Assembly (NCBI RefSeq): GCF_003314995.1
Contig: NZ_QNRH01000001.1
Coordinates: 558,001 to 622,000 of the forward strand
Source: Pseudochrobactrum asaccharolyticum
Lineage (GTDB): Bacteria; Pseudomonadota; Alphaproteobacteria; Rhizobiales; Rhizobiaceae
DNA: 64,000 nucleotides
Direction of reading: 5' to 3'
Within the stretch, counting starts at the first letter, position 1, and the number at the start of each line of letters is the position of its first letter. Of this stretch, positions 55,363 through 64,000 are shown piece by piece. The position numbers were made by a program, and so were the translations under genes. A model generated the notes under the pieces. It ran no database searches. It was not told where the DNA came from and was given only the letters and a program-made list of their open reading frames with translations.

Positions 55363-57345
55363 ATGCTCTACTACGCGATCGTCTTCCTTCCGCTCTTGGG
55401 CTTTCTTATTGCCGGTCTTTTCGGCAATAAGATCGGAGCCAAAGCAAGCGAATATATCACTTCCGGCTTCCTCGTTATTGCAGCTGCGCTGTCTTGGGTT
55501 GCCTTCTTTACAATTGCACTGGGTTCTTCCGAGCCGGTGCGCGTACCGGTTCTGCATTGGCTGACCTCCGGCACTCTGTCTTTTGACTGGGCTATCCGTG
55601 TAGATACACTGACCGCGATCATGCTTGTTGTTATCAACAGCGTGTCGGCGCTCGTGCACATCTACTCGATCGGCTATATGCATCACGATCCGCATCGTCC
55701 GCGTTTCTTTGCCTATCTGTCGCTGTTTACATTTGCGATGCTGATGTTGGTAACCTCTGACAATCTGGTTCAGATGTTCTTCGGCTGGGAAGGCGTGGGT
55801 CTTGCATCCTACCTGCTGATCGGCTTCTGGTATAAAAAACCATCGGCCAATGCGGCTGCGATGAAAGCTTTCGTGGTCAACCGCGTTGGTGACTTCGGCT
55901 TCCTGCTTGGTATTTTCGGTATCTTCGTTCTGTTCGGCGCCGTGGATTATGCCACGATCTTCTCGACAGCCCAGAATTATGCTGCCGGTGAAAATGCATC
56001 GCAGGTTGTTCTGAGCTTCCTCGGTTTTGAACTCGACAAACAAGGTGCTCTGACGGTTGTTGCATTGCTGCTCTTCATGGGCGCGATGGGTAAATCCGCG
56101 CAGTTCCTGCTGCACACATGGTTGCCTGATGCGATGGAAGGCCCGACACCTGTGTCGGCTCTGATTCACGCGGCGACAATGGTGACCGCAGGTGTGTTCA
56201 TGGTTGCGCGTATGTCGCCGATCTTTGAACAGTCTGAAACAGCTCTGCTGGTTGTGACTATTATCGGTGCGATCACTGCATTCTTTGCGGCGACCGTTGG
56301 TCTGGTACAGAACGATATCAAGCGCGTTATTGCTTATTCGACCTGTTCGCAGCTCGGCTATATGTTCGTGGCACTCGGTGTTGGCGCTTACGGCGCTGCC
56401 GTATTCCACCTGTTCACACACGCATTCTTTAAAGCTCTGCTGTTCTTGGGCGCCGGTTCGGTGATCCATGCGGTATCTGACGAGCAGGATATGCGTCGTA
56501 TGGGTGGTCTGCGTAAGCTGATCCCGACCACTTACTGGATGATGATCATCGGTACTGTGGCGCTGACAGGTCTTGGTATTCCGGGCACTGTTATCGGTAC
56601 TGCCGGCTTCTTCTCCAAAGATGCGATTATTGAATCTGCATTTGCTTCGCATTCAGCTGCATCGGGTTTTGCCTTCACGCTGCTGGTGATCGCTGCTGCA
56701 TTCACATCTTTCTATTCATGGCGTCTGATTTTCATGACTTTCCACGGTAAGCCGCGCGCAACCGCTGAAGTTATGCATCACGTCCATGACTCACCTCCGG
56801 TTATGCTGGTACCGCTGTTTATTCTCGCTGTCGGTGCACTTTTCGCAGGCTTCTTCTTCGTTGGTTACTTCTTCGGCGATAATTACGATGCCTTCTGGAA
56901 GGGTGCTCTGTTTACCGGTGCGGATAACCACATTCTGCATGACTTCCACGGCGTGCCGACCTGGGTTAAATTCTCACCGTTCATCGCAATGGTACTGGGT
57001 TTCATCTTTGCATGGGCTTTCTATATCCGTTCGCCGGAAACACCGAAGGCTATTGCAGCGCGTCATCCTGGTCTGTACCAGTTCCTGCTGAACAAGTGGT
57101 ATTTCGACGAACTGTATAACTTCCTGTTTGTTCGACCGAGCATGGCTCTTGGCCGTTTCCTCTGGAAAACCGGTGATACCAAGATCATTGACGGCATGGG
57201 TCCGAATGGTGTGGCGGCTCGTGTGGTCGGCATTACCAACCGCGTTGTTAAATTGCAGAGCGGTTACCTTTATCACTACGCATTCGCGATGCTTATCGGT
57301 GTCGCCGCGCTCGTCACCTGGATGATGATCGGGAGCTCTTTCTGA
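55363..57345 (+). CDS. nuoL: NADH-quinone oxidoreductase subunit L
   Basis: 660 residues, the largest antiporter-like subunit with 15-16 helices and the long lateral helix at the C-terminus. Marks: the Glu of [20 protein letters not shown] (residues ~140-160), [20 protein letters not shown] with the Lys/His proton path, and [20 protein letters not shown]. Overlaps nuoM by one base (TGATG). Confidence 0.97.
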   Translation: MLYYAIVFLPLLGFLIAGLFGNKIGAKASEYITSGFLVIAAALSWVAFFTIALGSSEPVRVPVLHWLTSGTLSFDWAIRVDTLTAIMLVVINSVSALVHIYSIGYMHHDPHRPRFFAYLSLFTFAMLMLVTSDNLVQMFFGWEGVGLASYLLIGFWYKKPSANAAAMKAFVVNRVGDFGFLLGIFGIFVLFGAVDYATIFSTAQNYAAGENASQVVLSFLGFELDKQGALTVVALLLFMGAMGKSAQFLLHTWLPDAMEGPTPVSALIHAATMVTAGVFMVARMSPIFEQSETALLVVTIIGAITAFFAATVGLVQNDIKRVIAYSTCSQLGYMFVALGVGAYGAAVFHLFTHAFFKALLFLGAGSVIHAVSDEQDMRRMGGLRKLIPTTYWMMIIGTVALTGLGIPGTVIGTAGFFSKDAIIESAFASHSAASGFAFTLLVIAAAFTSFYSWRLIFMTFHGKPRATAEVMHHVHDSPPVMLVPLFILAVGALFAGFFFVGYFFGDNYDAFWKGALFTGADNHILHDFHGVPTWVKFSPFIAMVLGFIFAWAFYIRSPETPKAIAARHPGLYQFLLNKWYFDELYNFLFVRPSMALGRFLWKTGDTKIIDGMGPNGVAARVVGITNRVVKLQSGYLYHYAFAMLIGVAALVTWMMIGSSF

Positions 57346-58850
57346 TGACCGACTGGCCAATTCTCTCAACGGTCACGTTTCTGCCGCTCGTAGGTGCGTT
57401 CTTGATCCTCTTGATCAAGGACGACAGCGAGGCAGCGCGCCGCAATATCCGTAATGTTGCATTTCTGACCACAATCTTTGTGTTTGCATTGTCTCTGGTG
57501 ATCTGGGCAGGCTTTGATAATTCAAATGCCGGCTTCCAGATGGTTGAGAAACATGCATGGTTCGGTGAAGGCATTAGCTATCACATGGGCGTGGACGGTA
57601 TTTCCATGCTGTTTGTGGTTCTGACCGCATTCCTGATGCCGTTCTGTATTCTGGCGAGCTGGAAGTCCGTGGACTTCCGTGTCAAGGAATATATGGTTGC
57701 GTTTCTGATCCTTGAAACGCTCGTTATCGGTGTGTTCTGCGCACTGGATATGTTCCTGTTCTACGTCTTTTTTGAAGCAAGCCTAATTCCGATGTTCATT
57801 ATCATCGGTGTATGGGGTGGTCAGCGCCGCGTTTACGCCAGCCTGAAATTCTTCCTCTATACGCTGCTGGGCTCGGTGCTGATGCTCATTGCTATGATGG
57901 CAATGTACTTCACTGCCGGTACAATGGATATTCCGACCCTTCTGGCATACGACTTCCCTGCATCAATGCAGACATGGTTGTGGCTGGCCTTCTTCGCTTC
58001 TTTCGCAGTGAAGATGCCGATGTGGCCGGTTCATACATGGTTGCCTGATGCGCACGTTGAAGCGCCGACAGCCGGTTCGGTTATTCTGGCGGGTATTCTT
58101 CTGAAACTCGGTGGCTACGGCTTCCTGCGTTTCTCGCTGCCGATGTTCCCGCTGGCTTCCGCTGATTTCGCACCATTCGTATTCTGGCTCTCGGTTATCG
58201 CCATTGTCTACACCTCTCTGGTGGCTCTGGTTCAGACCGATATCAAAAAGCTGATCGCCTATTCGTCCGTTGCCCATATGGGTTATGTGACCATGGGTAT
58301 CTTTGCTGCCAATGCGCAGGGTGTACAGGGTGCACTGTTCCAGATGCTGTCACACGGTATCGTTTCCGGTGCGCTGTTCCTTTGCGTGGGCGTGGTTTAT
58401 GACCGTATGCACACGAGAGAGATCTCGGCCTATGGCGGTCTGGTCAATAACATGCCGAAATATGCGGTTGTGTTCCTGATCCTCACCATGGCCAATGTTG
58501 GTCTGCCAGGGACTTCCGGCTTTATCGGTGAATTCCTGACACTGTTCGGTGTATTCCAGGCCAATACTTGGATTGCTGTGATTGCAACAACCGGTGTTAT
58601 CCTGTCGGCTGCCTATGCGCTTTACCTCTATCGCCGCGTCATTTTCGGTGCGCTTGATAAAGAAAGCCTGAAAGCACTGCTGGATCTTTCACCTCGTGAA
58701 AAAGCGATCCTGTATCCGCTCGTCATTCTGACGATCTTCTTCGGTGTCTATCCGGTTCCGGTCTTTGATGCGACTGCGAGTGCCGTTGACGCTCTGGTCA
58801 CCAACTACAATGCGGCTGTGGCAAGTGTTGCCATGCCTGTTGCAAATTAA
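57345..58850 (+). CDS. nuoM: NADH-quinone oxidoreductase subunit M
   Basis: 501 residues, antiporter-like, 14 helices. Marks: [20 protein letters not shown], the Glu in [20 protein letters not shown], then [20 protein letters not shown] and [20 protein letters not shown]. Second large proton channel of complex I. 17 bases to nuoN. Confidence 0.97.
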   Translation: MTDWPILSTVTFLPLVGAFLILLIKDDSEAARRNIRNVAFLTTIFVFALSLVIWAGFDNSNAGFQMVEKHAWFGEGISYHMGVDGISMLFVVLTAFLMPFCILASWKSVDFRVKEYMVAFLILETLVIGVFCALDMFLFYVFFEASLIPMFIIIGVWGGQRRVYASLKFFLYTLLGSVLMLIAMMAMYFTAGTMDIPTLLAYDFPASMQTWLWLAFFASFAVKMPMWPVHTWLPDAHVEAPTAGSVILAGILLKLGGYGFLRFSLPMFPLASADFAPFVFWLSVIAIVYTSLVALVQTDIKKLIAYSSVAHMGYVTMGIFAANAQGVQGALFQMLSHGIVSGALFLCVGVVYDRMHTREISAYGGLVNNMPKYAVVFLILTMANVGLPGTSGFIGEFLTLFGVFQANTWIAVIATTGVILSAAYALYLYRRVIFGALDKESLKALLDLSPREKAILYPLVILTIFFGVYPVPVFDATASAVDALVTNYNAAVASVAMPVAN

Positions 58851-58867
58851 GACGAAGGCATCGAGCG

Positions 58868-60304
58868 ATGTACACCGATCTGATTGCCCACCTTACTCTC
58901 GCTGCACCGGAGGTGCTGCTCGCAGTTGGCGCCTTGGTGCTGCTGATGGTGGGTGTATTCTCCGGCGACCGCGCCAGCACGATTGTTACGGGTCTCTCCG
59001 TAGCATTGCTGCTGGGTGCGCTCGCACTCGTGCTGGTTTTCCCTGCTGACGGCGCTGCTTTCGGCACGGCATTTATCAGCGACAGCTTCACCCGTTTCAT
59101 GAAAGTGCTGACCCTGATCGGTTCGGTTGTCACACTGATCATGTCGGTTGGTTTTGCCAAAGACCAGAAATTCAACAAGTTTGAGTTTCCGGTTCTGGTC
59201 GTGCTTTCGACCGTTGGTATGCTGTTGATGGTTTCTGCCAACAATATGCTGGCTCTCTATCTCGGCCTCGAAATGTCGTCTCTGGCACTCTATGTGCTGG
59301 CCGCTTTCAACCGCGACAGCGTGCGTTCCACAGAAGCCGGTCTGAAATATTTCGTTCTCGGCGCTCTGTCTTCGGGTATGCTGCTGTACGGTATTTCTCT
59401 GGTCTATGGTTATACAGGCACAATCAACTTTGCTGATATTGCTGCTGCCGTTACCGGTGGCGAGCGTCAGCTGGGTCTGGTCTTTGGTCTGGTCTTCATC
59501 ATGGCCGGTCTGGCATTCAAAATCTCTGCTGTTCCGTTCCATATGTGGACACCGGACGTTTATGAAGGTGCACCAACCCCTGTAACCGCTTTCTTTGCTG
59601 CTGCTCCGAAAATGGCTGCTGTTGCATTGCTGGTTCGCGTGACCATGGGTGCCTTTGCACCGCTGAGCGCTGACTGGCAGCAGATCATCGTCTTCGTCGC
59701 TTTGGCTTCGATGATCCTCGGTGCTTTCGCAGCAATTGGTCAGAAGAACATCAAACGCCTGATGGCCTATTCATCCATCAGCCATGTTGGTTATGCTCTG
59801 GTCGGTCTGGCTGCCGGTACTGTAGACGGTGTGCGCGGCGTTGCTATTTACATGCTGATCTATCTGGTGATGACACTGGGTACATTTGCATTCATTCTGG
59901 CAATGCGTAACAAAAACGGCACTGTTGAAGAGATTAATGATCTGGCTGGTCTGTCCCGCACCAATCCGGTGATGGCAACGATCATGACCATCTTCTTGTT
60001 CTCGCTTGCAGGTATTCCTCCGCTGGCCGGTTTCTTCGGTAAGTGGTACACATTCCTTGCAGCTGTTCAGGCTGGTCTGGTGCCGCTGGCGGTTATCGGT
60101 ATCGTGGCTTCTGTTGTCGGTGCGTTCTACTACCTACGTATGATCAAGATCATGTGGTTCGATGAGCCAGCAGCTGGTCTTGAAGCACCTGCCGGTGAAC
60201 TGAAACTGGTAATGGGCGTATCTGCAGCTTTCGTTCTGCTCTATGCGCTGATTGCTTCGCCGATCATGATCTGGGCGACAAATGCTGCCAAAGCATTTTT
60301 CTGA
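58868..60304 (+). CDS. nuoN: NADH-quinone oxidoreductase subunit N
   Basis: 478 residues, antiporter-like, 14 helices. Marks: [20 protein letters not shown] (Glu), [40 protein letters not shown] and [20 protein letters not shown]. Last nuo gene; the terminator lies 24 bases after it, so the whole set of 14 subunits lies between 44929 and 60304. Confidence 0.97.
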   Translation: MYTDLIAHLTLAAPEVLLAVGALVLLMVGVFSGDRASTIVTGLSVALLLGALALVLVFPADGAAFGTAFISDSFTRFMKVLTLIGSVVTLIMSVGFAKDQKFNKFEFPVLVVLSTVGMLLMVSANNMLALYLGLEMSSLALYVLAAFNRDSVRSTEAGLKYFVLGALSSGMLLYGISLVYGYTGTINFADIAAAVTGGERQLGLVFGLVFIMAGLAFKISAVPFHMWTPDVYEGAPTPVTAFFAAAPKMAAVALLVRVTMGAFAPLSADWQQIIVFVALASMILGAFAAIGQKNIKRLMAYSSISHVGYALVGLAAGTVDGVRGVAIYMLIYLVMTLGTFAFILAMRNKNGTVEEINDLAGLSRTNPVMATIMTIFLFSLAGIPPLAGFFGKWYTFLAAVQAGLVPLAVIGIVASVVGAFYYLRMIKIMWFDEPAAGLEAPAGELKLVMGVSAAFVLLYALIASPIMIWATNAAKAFF

Positions 60305-60327
60305 TAAGATCTGAATAGAACATGTTA

Positions 60328-60357
60328 TAAACGCCCGGTTTTGTGCCGGGCGTTTTT
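60328..60357 (+). terminator. Terminator of the nuo operon
   Basis: AAACGCCCGG (60328-60338) pairs with CCGGGCGTTT across TTTTGTG, ending in T5. birA starts about 40 bases later, so birA must have its own promoter or depend on read-through. Confidence 0.85.
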
Positions 60358-60396
60358 GTTTCTGCACAGACTGGCTGAATGGATGACAGAGAGATT

Positions 60397-61173
60397 ATGA
60401 CTTTTGTACTGAGCGAAAAAACAATCGCTGCCGGATATCGGGTAAAGGAATTCGAGTATATCGGCTCAACGAATGCCGAAGCCTTGCAGGATGCGCAAAC
60501 CGGTGAGGCGGGTTTTGTCTGGTATGTAACCAAAGATCAGCGCTCCGGCCGTGGTCGCCGTGGCCGCGAGTGGTCAACGCAGACCGGCAACCTCGCAGCA
60601 ACCCTGCTACTTGTTCATGACTATTCCTTGGAAATTGCAGCTACGCTGAGTTTCGTCGCCGGACTTTCACTGATTGAAGCGGTTGAGCAATTGCTGCCGG
60701 ATACGCAGACACGGTTTCAGCTCAAATGGCCGAATGATGTGCTGGCAGATGGTGCAAAATTATCGGGCATCCTGCTGGAGTCCGCTATCCTGAAAGACGG
60801 GCGCAAGGCTCTGGTTATTGGTATTGGCGTGAATGTTCTGCATATTCCGGAGGGCGTGCCCTATGCCGTGAGCAATCTGAAAGACAATGGCTATAGTCAA
60901 GGTGCCGAACAGCTTTTACAGGCACTGGCTGAACGCTTTGCTGTGAACTTTGCTTTGTGGAATGATGGTCAGGGGCTGGAAACAATTCGTACCCATTGGT
61001 TGCGCCATGCGGCAAGAGTGGGCGAAGTCATTCGGGTGCAGAGCGGTGGTGAAGTGCTGGAGGGTGTGTTCTCTTCCATTGATGCTCAGGGGCATCTGGT
61101 ATTGAGCCTGCCACAGGGGCGTAAACAGACGATCTCAGCGGGTGAGGTTTTCTTTGGCACTGAAACACGTTAA
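60397..61173 (+). CDS. birA: Biotin-[acetyl-CoA-carboxylase] ligase (class I, no DNA-binding domain)
   Basis: 258 residues from ATG at 60397, after AGAGAG. Activates biotin with ATP and attaches it to the biotin carboxyl carrier. GSTNAEALQDAQTGEAG, SGRGRRGREWSTQTGNLAAT (biotinyl-AMP loop), FQLKWPNDVLADGAKLSGIL and VIGIGVNV are conserved. It has no N-terminal helix-turn-helix, so it should not repress biotin genes. Position after nuoN is standard in Rhizobiales. Confidence 0.95.
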   Translation: MTFVLSEKTIAAGYRVKEFEYIGSTNAEALQDAQTGEAGFVWYVTKDQRSGRGRRGREWSTQTGNLAATLLLVHDYSLEIAATLSFVAGLSLIEAVEQLLPDTQTRFQLKWPNDVLADGAKLSGILLESAILKDGRKALVIGIGVNVLHIPEGVPYAVSNLKDNGYSQGAEQLLQALAERFAVNFALWNDGQGLETIRTHWLRHAARVGEVIRVQSGGEVLEGVFSSIDAQGHLVLSLPQGRKQTISAGEVFFGTETR

Positions 61174-61490
61174 AGCGTCTGTTTAGAGTTATGTTTCATG
61201 AAAGCGGTGATAGCTTGGTGTTATCAGGTCAAGCCGAAGTGAACGCGATAAACTGGCTAATAGGTCCGGTATTGTTATAAATGGGATGTTGAAGTGCAAA
61301 ACTTCAGCTTTCCTTTTGTAAGTTGGGAATTTCACAGAACAATTCTTGCTTCCAATCACTTTAGCGGTCATGAAATTATTATCTTAAGTTTGCATTGTTA
61401 TGACTGTGCGCATCCGGCTCTGTCTTTAAAAGAGCAGGGAAAATGCCAAATGATGATGTACCGGAATTAAATAGTTTTTGAGGAGGGGGA
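61174..61490. other. Gap between birA and RNase J gene
   Basis: 317 bases with no gene; reading frames are short and unrelated. It holds the RNase J promoter and the ribosome site GAGGAGGGGG just before the ATG at 61491. Confidence 0.45.
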
Positions 61491-63209
61491 ATGCCCCAGT
61501 CCCGTTTGGATGATTTGCAGAACAAAGCCCAGCTGAATGGCAAAGAGGAACTGGTGTTCCTGCCATTAGGCGGCGTCGGTGAAATCGGTATGAATCTTGC
61601 AATGTACGGCTACGGGCCGGAACATGCGCGTGAATGGATCATTATCGATATGGGCGTGAGTTTTGCAGGTCCTGAATTGCCGGGGGCAGATTTGATCCTT
61701 CCGGATATCCGTTATCTGGAAGCAGAGCGTAATAATATCCGCGGGATTATTATCACCCACGCGCACGAAGACCATTATGGCTCGCTGCTGGATTTGTGGC
61801 CGCGCCTCCGTCTGCCGGTTTATGCGACGCCATTCACCGCCGGTTTGCTCGAAGCCAAACGTCAGGCTGAATATAATGCCCCGGAAATTCCGGTGACCGT
61901 ATTCCGTGCGGGTGAAAGCTTTGAAGTCGGCGCTTTCAAGATCGAAGCGCTGGCCGTTACCCACTCTATCCCTGAGCCGGTATCGCTGGCGATTACCACA
62001 CCGCTAGGCCGTGTGATCCATACAGGCGACTGGAAGATTGATCCGGAACCATCCCTGGGCCCTGTGCTTGATGCCAGCCGTTTTGAACAACTCGGCGATG
62101 AAGGTGTGCTGGCATTGGTCTGCGACAGTACCAATGCGATGCGCGAAGGTGAATCCCCATCCGAGCGTCAGGTTTCGGAAAGCCTGCGTGAGCTGATCCA
62201 GAATGCCAAAGGCCGTGTGGCCATTACCACATTCTCTTCCAATGTCGGACGTATCCGCTCAATCGCCGAAGCAGCACGCGATGCCGGTCGTCAGGTGCTG
62301 GTGGTTGGCCGTTCGATGAAGCGCTGCATTTCTGTGGCGACAGAGCTTGGCTATATGGAAGGTCTGCCGGAATTTCTCTCGGAAGATGATTACGGCTATG
62401 TCCCGCGTGAAAATGTGGTGATGGTTCTGACCGGTAGTCAGGGGGAACCACGTGCTGCGCTTGCCAAACTGGCACGAGATGAAATGCGCTCTCTGGCATT
62501 GACCGCCGGTGATACGGTGATTTTCTCGTCGCGTACTATTCCGGGTAATGAAAAATCGATCATTGAAATCAAAAACATGCTGATCGAGCAGGGCATTAAG
62601 ATCATCTCTGATGATGATGCGCTTGTGCATGTTTCGGGCCACCCGCGCCGCAATGAGCTGAAGCGTATGTATGCTTGGGTTCGTCCGCAAATTCTGGTGC
62701 CGGTGCATGGTGAAGCCGCGCATCTGGTTGCACAGGGCACTCTGGGCATGCAGGCCGGCATTCCGGATGTGGCGCAGATCCGCAATGGTGATGTGCTGCG
62801 CTTAGCACCGGGCCCTGCAAAGATCATTGATGAAGCACCTTATGGCCGTATCTATAAAGATGGTCGCCTGATTGGTGATGAAGATGAAATGGGGATCACA
62901 GAGCGCCGCAAACTGGCTTGGGTTGGCCATGTGGCGGTGTCCATTCTTCTCGATAATCAGCATAAAATCTACGATGATCCGGAAGTGGTTGCTTTTGGCC
63001 TGCCGGAAGAAGATTCTCAGCGTAATTTGATCGAGGATCTGCTTTATGATGCCGTAATGAGTGCCGTTGACAGTATTCCGCGCGCGCGTCGTAAGGATCT
63101 TGAACTGGTGCGTGAAGCTGCACGGCGTGCAGTACGTGCTGCAGCCAATGATGTCTGGGGCAAAAAGCCGGTTACCACTGTCTTTGTAACACGTATTCCG
63201 GAAGCCTGA
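61491..63209 (+). CDS. rnj: Ribonuclease J
   Basis: 572 residues. A metallo-beta-lactamase/beta-CASP nuclease with 5'-3' exo- and endoribonuclease activity in RNA decay and rRNA maturation. Metal ligands: THAHEDHYGSLLDLWP (HxHxDH), the HTGDWKIDPEP aspartate, and the beta-CASP motifs ITTFSSNVGRIRSIAE, FSSRTIPGNEKSIIEIK, VSGHPRRNELKRMY and VPVHGEAAHL. The C-terminal domain carries LELVREAARRAVRAAANDVW. Length is usual for alphaproteobacterial RNase J. Confidence 0.96.
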   Translation: MPQSRLDDLQNKAQLNGKEELVFLPLGGVGEIGMNLAMYGYGPEHAREWIIIDMGVSFAGPELPGADLILPDIRYLEAERNNIRGIIITHAHEDHYGSLLDLWPRLRLPVYATPFTAGLLEAKRQAEYNAPEIPVTVFRAGESFEVGAFKIEALAVTHSIPEPVSLAITTPLGRVIHTGDWKIDPEPSLGPVLDASRFEQLGDEGVLALVCDSTNAMREGESPSERQVSESLRELIQNAKGRVAITTFSSNVGRIRSIAEAARDAGRQVLVVGRSMKRCISVATELGYMEGLPEFLSEDDYGYVPRENVVMVLTGSQGEPRAALAKLARDEMRSLALTAGDTVIFSSRTIPGNEKSIIEIKNMLIEQGIKIISDDDALVHVSGHPRRNELKRMYAWVRPQILVPVHGEAAHLVAQGTLGMQAGIPDVAQIRNGDVLRLAPGPAKIIDEAPYGRIYKDGRLIGDEDEMGITERRKLAWVGHVAVSILLDNQHKIYDDPEVVAFGLPEEDSQRNLIEDLLYDAVMSAVDSIPRARRKDLELVREAARRAVRAAANDVWGKKPVTTVFVTRIPEA

Positions 63210-63241
63210 TTACCTGCATTTATATTGCTTCTGTTAAGTTT

Positions 63242-63284
63242 AAAACCGCCGGTCTGTATCGCACAGACCGGCGGTTTTATTTTT
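63242..63284 (+). terminator. Terminator after RNase J gene
   Basis: AAAACCGCCGGTCTGT (63242-63257) pairs with ACAGACCGGCGGTTTT (63263-63278), a perfect 16-bp stem with a 5-base loop, then AT/T-rich sequence. Confidence 0.92.
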
Positions 63285-63399
63285 GGTTGCTTGAATTCAT
63301 TGGCACGGCACTATTGTCGGCACGAAAATGCTGAACTAAGGTGAGGCCGGAGCAGAGCATAACCTTGATATTGGTATCGGTTATGCAGGGAGGAAAAAT

Positions 63400-63666
63400 A
63401 TGTCGGTTATATCCGGAATGGCGATTTTTTTCATCATCTGGTGGACAACACTGTTTGCCATGTTGCCTTTTGGTTTGCGTACACAGGCAGAAGAAAATCA
63501 TATTGTGCGTGGCACAGTCGCGAGCGCTCCGGCACGCCCGCGGATCTGGCTGGCCTTTTTACGGACAACAATCGTCGCCACGATCATTTTTGGCTTATTC
63601 TGGTTTGTCACGCAGAAGCTTGGCTTTGGTCTGGATGACATTCCGCACTTCTTCCCGGACCTGTGA
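63400..63666 (+). CDS. DUF1467 small membrane protein
   Basis: 88 residues with two helices: MAIFFIIWWTTLFAMLPFGL then RTQAEENHIVRGTVASAPAR (hydrophilic loop) and TIVATIIFGLFWFVTQKLGF. The pattern WWTTLFAMLPFGLRTQ and the GTVASAP loop identify DUF1467, restricted to alphaproteobacteria, function unknown. In relatives it lies between RNase J/mce and proS; proS is not within the window. Confidence 0.9.
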   Translation: MSVISGMAIFFIIWWTTLFAMLPFGLRTQAEENHIVRGTVASAPARPRIWLAFLRTTIVATIIFGLFWFVTQKLGFGLDDIPHFFPDL

Positions 63667-63725
63667 ATCTAAAACTGAGTTTATTTCCGTAATCATCTGT
63701 ATTCATAGCGCTATATAGAATTAAA

Positions 63726-64000
63726 TTATCTGATTTTGGTGCGTACGGCATCGCCTGAAATCAGAATTTCAGGCTTTGCATTGGGTGTGTTCGGCAGTTT
63801 ACTGTCGAACATGGATGCCTTGGCATGAATACGATAGCTGACCGCAGTACCTTTCGGAAACTGCAGACTGGTATCAAGCGCACGACCGGCGATATCAATC
63901 TGCTCCGGTTGCGTAGTATCATCGAATTGCAATCTTGTACGAAAAGCATCGCCACGAATTTTAACCGTTTGGGCTGAGCCTGACAGAGCAATATCTGCAG
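63726..64000 (-). CDS. Unknown repeated beta-rich protein, 3' part (cut by window edge)
   Basis: The frame is open from the window end to the stop at 63726, giving the last ~90 residues. Two similar phrases occur, TVKIRGDAFRTRLQF and EILISGDAVRTKIR, suggesting repeated beta-strand modules, with QIDIAGRALDTSLQFPKGTA between. No family recognised. Convergent with DUF1467. Confidence 0.6.
   Translation of the reverse strand, partial: ADIALSGSAQTVKIRGDAFRTRLQFDDTTQPEQIDIAGRALDTSLQFPKGTAVSYRIHAKASMFDSKLPNTPNAKPEILISGDAVRTKIR

Noticed and set aside
55342-56652. 436-codon open frame on the minus strand
   Set aside because: It lies opposite nuoL, is rich in His, Gln and Arg, and has no family features; a shadow of a strongly biased coding strand.

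Overview
The window is a chromosomal segment of an alphaproteobacterium of the Rhizobiales, most likely Brucellaceae. This rests on gene order (bamE - DUF177 - plsX - fabH - ihfA - merR, and nuoA-N - birA - RNase J - DUF1467), on protein sequences that read like Brucella/Ochrobactrum orthologues, and on rhizobial intergenic palindromes. Base composition looks more AT-rich than Brucella itself, so a lower-GC relative such as Pseudochrobactrum is possible; genus is inference.

Layout. 1-6400: end of the proton-pumping pyrophosphatase hppA, then BamE, a cytochrome bc1 assembly chaperone, DUF177, plsX, fabH, ihfA and a MerR regulator. 6400-12260: a block of accessory character (two tandem META-domain proteins, a MarR-MFS-HlyD efflux operon with a palindromic operator, GNAT, small unknowns) ending at tRNA-Pro(GGG). 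12400-17600: small secreted or unknown proteins, a CatB/Vat-like acetyltransferase, a DUF486 membrane protein, an XRE regulator, a lipid A phosphoethanolamine transferase (EptA/MCR family), a DUF883 protein and a 25-residue membrane peptide. 17600-26440: an exopolysaccharide locus (polymerase/ligase, initiating phosphoglycosyltransferase, GT4, OMA-type exporter, a Wzc-like protein whose kinase Walker A is degenerate, and a FemAB/CelD-like acyltransferase). 26600-36200: ctaA, an APH(6)-like kinase, argC, a monooxygenase-GNAT pair, rplM-rpsI, a CoA-binding protein, an O-acetylhomoserine sulfhydrylase with a cupin, and a P450. 36200-41310: two orphan Flp pilins and the class Ib ribonucleotide reductase operon nrdHIEF. 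41310-44930: 3.6 kb without convincing protein genes but rich in RNA structure: an array of miniature hairpins, an orphan terminator, a distant NrdR-like box pair, three tandem tRNA-Val(UAC) and two tRNA-Asp(GUC). 44930-60310: a complete 14-subunit NADH dehydrogenase (complex I) operon with one foreign-looking gene, a GFA-family protein, between nuoC and nuoD. 60400-64000: birA, RNase J, DUF1467 and an unfinished gene.

Functionally the window is dominated by respiration and membrane energetics (hppA, bc1 chaperone, ctaA, complex I), envelope building (plsX/fabH, BamE, EptA, exopolysaccharide) and nucleotide supply (nrdHIEF). The least explained signal is non-coding. Very short hairpins (about 4-7 bp stem, 3-4 nt loop) recur at roughly 20-28 nt spacing upstream of nrdH and between nuoF and nuoG, with single relatives in other nuo gaps. 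Within an array the stems resemble each other; between arrays they differ in sequence while keeping the same shape.
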